A stretch of 64,000 nucleotides of DNA from Branchiostoma lanceolatum (lineage: Eukaryota; Chordata; Leptocardii; Amphioxiformes; Branchiostomatidae): the NCBI RefSeq assembly GCF_035083965.1, contig NC_089738.1:9698734-9762733 (forward strand). The letters are read 5' to 3'. Position numbers and translations under genes: made by a program. The notes beneath the pieces were generated by a model. The model was not told the origin of the DNA. It did not search any database and worked only from the letters and a program-made list of their open reading frames with translations. Shown here piece after piece: positions 60,401 to 64,000 of the stretch; position 1 is the stretch's first letter, and each line of letters starts with the position of its first letter.

Positions 60401-61486
60401 ATCTTCATGATTTATCTTTATTTGTAGCAGTTGCAAATCAAGAATGATGTCATTGCAATGATAAAACTAATACCAAGTGTAATATATAAACTGGTAGTTC
60501 TAGAAGGTTGAGAGTGATCGTATTGCCTGTGCTGTTCAGTGAAACCCTACCCGCTACACAGTATGTCTGAGGCTGAACGAATTGCAACTCTAATACCTAT
60601 GAACACCTCTGATACCATGATATAACGTGTTACGAAAATCATATTGGTGGTAGAGCTTGCAGGGTCAAGGTCGCTTTTCCCTCTTGAATTATTCACGGCA
60701 ATGGGCTGCCATTTATACTTCTGTTACCCTGATGTCTCTAATGTCCAACTGGAGCATCAACCTTCCTGGCAGCAACGCCGTGTGGTCATCTGCAGCTTCC
60801 GCACGGGTCTTCTGTCTGCTATGTTCTATTATGTAGGCAATACCTCATGTGGTTTGACAACCATAACATACATGGTTATACACTTTATGACAAGACAAAT
60901 TTGTGTGAAGTTACTTTTGCGATGTGTGTACTGAATTATAAATAGTGTGTGTTGGGAGCCTAAAGGTAGAGCGGGTTTTCCTTTGAAATGAATGTTTCAC
61001 TACTTTTATATGGTTAATGCCCTGGGGGCGCTGCAGCTGATGCAAGATTGGGACACCATTTCTGGGGTCTTTACCAGGAAAAATCACGGGTGGTGCACAT
61101 CGACCTCCCTCGGGCAGGGTCAAGGTTTGGTCCGCCTAGAAATGTGATCACGCGCGGCATCTCGTTAACCTGACAAATAGGAAAGCCACCCCGGGGAGCT
61201 CGCTGGCAGCAAGCGCCTTTCCTTCGATCGACGCGCTTTGCTCGGTTTATCATGAATTAATAAAACGACAGCGCCACTAGTACTGGTGACCCCGCCAACC
61301 TACTTTTACCATCCCTACAACTATGGATTTTTTTACCAGAAATGTCACCGGTAAATTTCGTATGTTGCTCTATATTGGAGTGGCGATAAAATGCAGATAT
61401 TTACAGCAATTGAAAATACGTTTCTCTCTGGCGAGTTTACAGACAAAAGTACAAAATTATCTTATTCCTGCATTAACCACTTTGGC

Positions 61487-61770
61487 GTCGTGTTGGAGTG
61501 ACGGTTATGGTGTCAGGCCCAGAACCCAGAGGTGCTGGGTTCGAATCCCCTTACATGCCACTGTTGGTGCGCCCTTGGAAAAGGGACTTAACATGACCTT
61601 TCTCACTCCATTCAGGTGTAAAAAAGGACAACTAACTTCAGCTGGGGAGATAAAAGTCATTGTAAGGAAATGGCTGTTCCAATTTCCACAACTGCGCCCT
61701 AGACACAGTAAATAAGCACCAACTGCCCCTACGGCCTCAAAAAGGCCATGTAACTACATTTTACCTTTAC
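61487..61770 (+). mobile_element. tRNA-derived SINE, copy 5
   Basis: Plus-strand copy with B box GGGTTCGAATCCCC (about 61538-61551), the shared body (CCCTTGGAAAAGGGAC, then TTCAGGTGTAAAAAAGG) and a 3' end with GCCCCTACGGCCTCAAAAAG, followed by a short TTTACC tandem tail. Confidence 0.85.
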
Positions 61771-64000
61771 CTTTTACTCTCACGATTTATGTCAAAAATG
61801 ACATATTTATCAGCATTAACGTATTTCCACTGGAACATTCTAGTGCTTGCTCTTCAAAGCCAGGGAAAAGGCAAATTACATGCTGCCAGATGCTGATAAC
61901 GCTACGTTGAACTTGAACACCATTGATATGAAAACATGTATGAATTTCGATTATGCGAGACGTGTTCTATTAATTTTGATGCCATATTCAAATCAGCAAT
62001 TTACGAGTTGAAACTTTATTGCTGGTCTTTACTAATGTACCCTTTCATTCTCTTATGTCTAAATAACACTGTATTTAAGAGTCACTATAGGGGGTCGAGA
62101 TTCCAGGTAAGTAATAACATAACTATAGACTACGATGTAAAAACATTAATCACATTCATAGAGCTTATAAAGACAGAGACATGCCTTACTTGTAAAATAT
62201 CTATAAAACTCTCCATTAAGAAAATAGTTGTTTTATCCTCCCATGCTTTTTAAGAGGAATATTGGGCACCATCAAATATTTATCAGTTGACATGAAACGG
62301 GTGGAGGGTGTGTTGCCATGGGGACAAACATTATGAGTGACCAACATATGCTCTACGTCACCGTTTGGGGAAAATGATAAAAAGCCTAGTCGCGGGATGG
62401 ACTCGACAAGCATTGGTTTATGCATATGAGGCTCATATGTGTGGTGAATTTAGATTGCACCAACCACCAACACCACACATAGATGAATCTATAAACAGTT
62501 TAATAGCCTTGTCATTTAAATTGAATTTGATTCTTCAAAAAATAAGTCATTTTAATAGTAGTAATTGTCGTAGTATTTTTGAAGTAATGTTTTAACGGAA
62601 CAATGGTAATATTGTTTCGGGACATCCAACAATATTGAAGAGAACCGAATCCATTGCATGATTACAGTTTGCCTTGGCGGGGGCAAGTTGTTCCTGCATC
62701 AGACATCGGACATCTTAAGCCATATTCTTACGTTTAAGGCTAAAGCATACAATACTGAAAATCTTATCTCCTAATGGTCAGCAAGTGGATCCGGGAGTGG
62801 CTTCAATTCTACCATAATATCAGCAGGTTGAAACTTTGAAATGTCTAAGACATTGACTTGATACTTGCTTCAGTCTACTTTTGTTCACGAGACGTGCACA
62901 GGTTTTTTAACGTGCCAAATTAGAGGATCTTGCTGAGCATTTGCTTAGCGTCTGTGAAACGCCCTTAAGAGGGTGGTGAGATGATTAAAGCCGCCCGTCA
63001 CGTCTCATCACTTAACACCCGTGAGGCAAACACAAAGTTATATTATCTTGTCATTTCGTTCTTTCACGAGGTACCTCAGTCTAAAAGCCTATGCATTAAC
63101 GTTTGGATTCTTAGTATTTCCAAGGAGCCTTTCAGAGTCATGCATGCATTGCCAATGTATCTGTCATTGGTAGCACAAAAATTTGCACAAGTTACTTGTC
63201 ACAAAATAGGGAACTTATTATTTGCCTGAAAAGATAAATTATTCCGGTGACTATACTAATGAATTCTGTCAAGATACTGCGTTGTCTTTTTTTTTCAATA
63301 TAAGATACGTATCGTATACTGTGAAGTCATGTTAAACGATATGGTTTAAATACTGTCGGCTAAAGTATTTCTAAGAGAGTTTGTAACAATGCTATGGCTT
63401 TGAGATTATTACCATATTAATATGATACTCGATCATCTTCAGCAATCATCAACATCATCACTATCATTATCATGACATTGATTCTCATAACCTCCACTAA
63501 GGGACATAAAAGCAATCCAACCCCATTGTTACTCTTACTAAAGGTTTTTTATTGTCGATGATCTTGGCCAGATATTTCCATCAAATGAGGACTACAGAGA
63601 CATAACCGTTCTCTAACGGATCAAGTCCGGAATATCGTACTCATCATCCATGATTAGAAGGATCCGTTGGTACGTGGGAGGGTTTGCATGTATGTGGGCA
63701 GCATTCCTCGAGAAGCTTGTGTATACATATTTATACTAAGATACAAATTCGAAAAAAAAATTTATTGGACTCCTGGTGGGTTCTTTTCGTGTTGCAGAAG
63801 ATTGGAAGTGCTTGTATTAGAGACTTTGTAATAGTCTTAAAAAAGAGATAATACGATTTTCGCAATTTTCTGGCTTCTAGATACCTTAAGTTCAGATCAA
63901 GTTGGTACTAACCTATTAATGACTTATATAATAAGACAATGATATAATAATGATCTGCCATAGAATATAGCCAATACTGTGTGGATCACACGGTTTTCTC

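Larger units (their letters stand above)
46800..64000. other. 17 kb without a recognisable gene
   Basis: I read both strands for splice-bounded exons and for EF-hand or other familiar motifs and found none. The longest frames have no domain or composition that supports coding. Content I can name: a small TATATA/TGTGTG repeat at 47074-47101, a tandem duplication at 47892, an ATCA repeat at about 53700, a CTATAT repeat at about 57915, possible regulatory sequence at 53980-57440, and a SINE at 61487. Single small exons of an unfamiliar protein could have been missed. Confidence 0.45.

Noticed and set aside
61323-61715. 130-codon plus-strand open frame
   Set aside because: Most of it is the SINE at 61487.

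Overview
This window looks like nuclear DNA of an invertebrate chordate, most likely a lancelet (Branchiostoma). The grounds are small phase-0 exons with GT/AG borders, an intron just before each start codon, dense foldback elements, tRNA-derived SINEs, and a cluster of four-EF-hand proteins of the calmodulin/troponin C type. The organism is an inference; nothing in the sequence names it.

The left two thirds (about 2.8-46.6 kb) hold seven EF-hand genes, labelled A-G here. A (2836-4181, -), B (7705-8073, -, apparently truncated) and C (10393-13008, -) lie head to tail. D (15885-20083, +) and E (23912-25184, +) follow in the opposite direction. F (26788-28997, -) converges on E, and G (41963-45433, -) stands further right. 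Apart from B, the proteins are 141-150 residues. They share one exon plan: exon 1 carries EF1; exon 2 carries EF2 and the entry helix of EF3, ending two or three residues into the EF3 loop; the last exon carries EF3-EF4. All splices are phase 0. F has an extra intron between EF3 and EF4. A and C have lost calcium ligands in EF4, C and G have lost the loop glycine of EF1, and B has only a degenerate EF1 plus EF2. D, E and F resemble one another most; G is the most calmodulin-like. The proteins are probably cytosolic calcium sensors or buffers; their targets cannot be read from sequence.

The cluster grew by local duplication, and the scars are visible. The promoter and 5'UTR region of gene A (5610-6415) is repeated at 1-1030, implying a further paralogue beyond the left edge. 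Parts of exon 3 of G are repeated in its own intron. A block in an F intron is doubled around a mobile element. Candidate noncoding first exons lie 1.2-4.2 kb upstream of A, C, D, F and G; those of D and F have TATA-like boxes.

Mobile DNA includes five tRNA-derived SINEs, a foldback family with CTCTCCAAGCAGA ends (one copy has a 9-bp target duplication), an 830-bp near-perfect palindrome beside the stop codon of C, a 790-bp terminal-inverted-repeat element holding a minisatellite, two smaller hairpin families, and a longer repeat family in the large D intron. The right third (46.8-64 kb) has no gene I can support. It contains a 350-bp tandem duplication, one SINE, and a stretch at about 54-57.4 kb that looks more like regulatory sequence than repeat.
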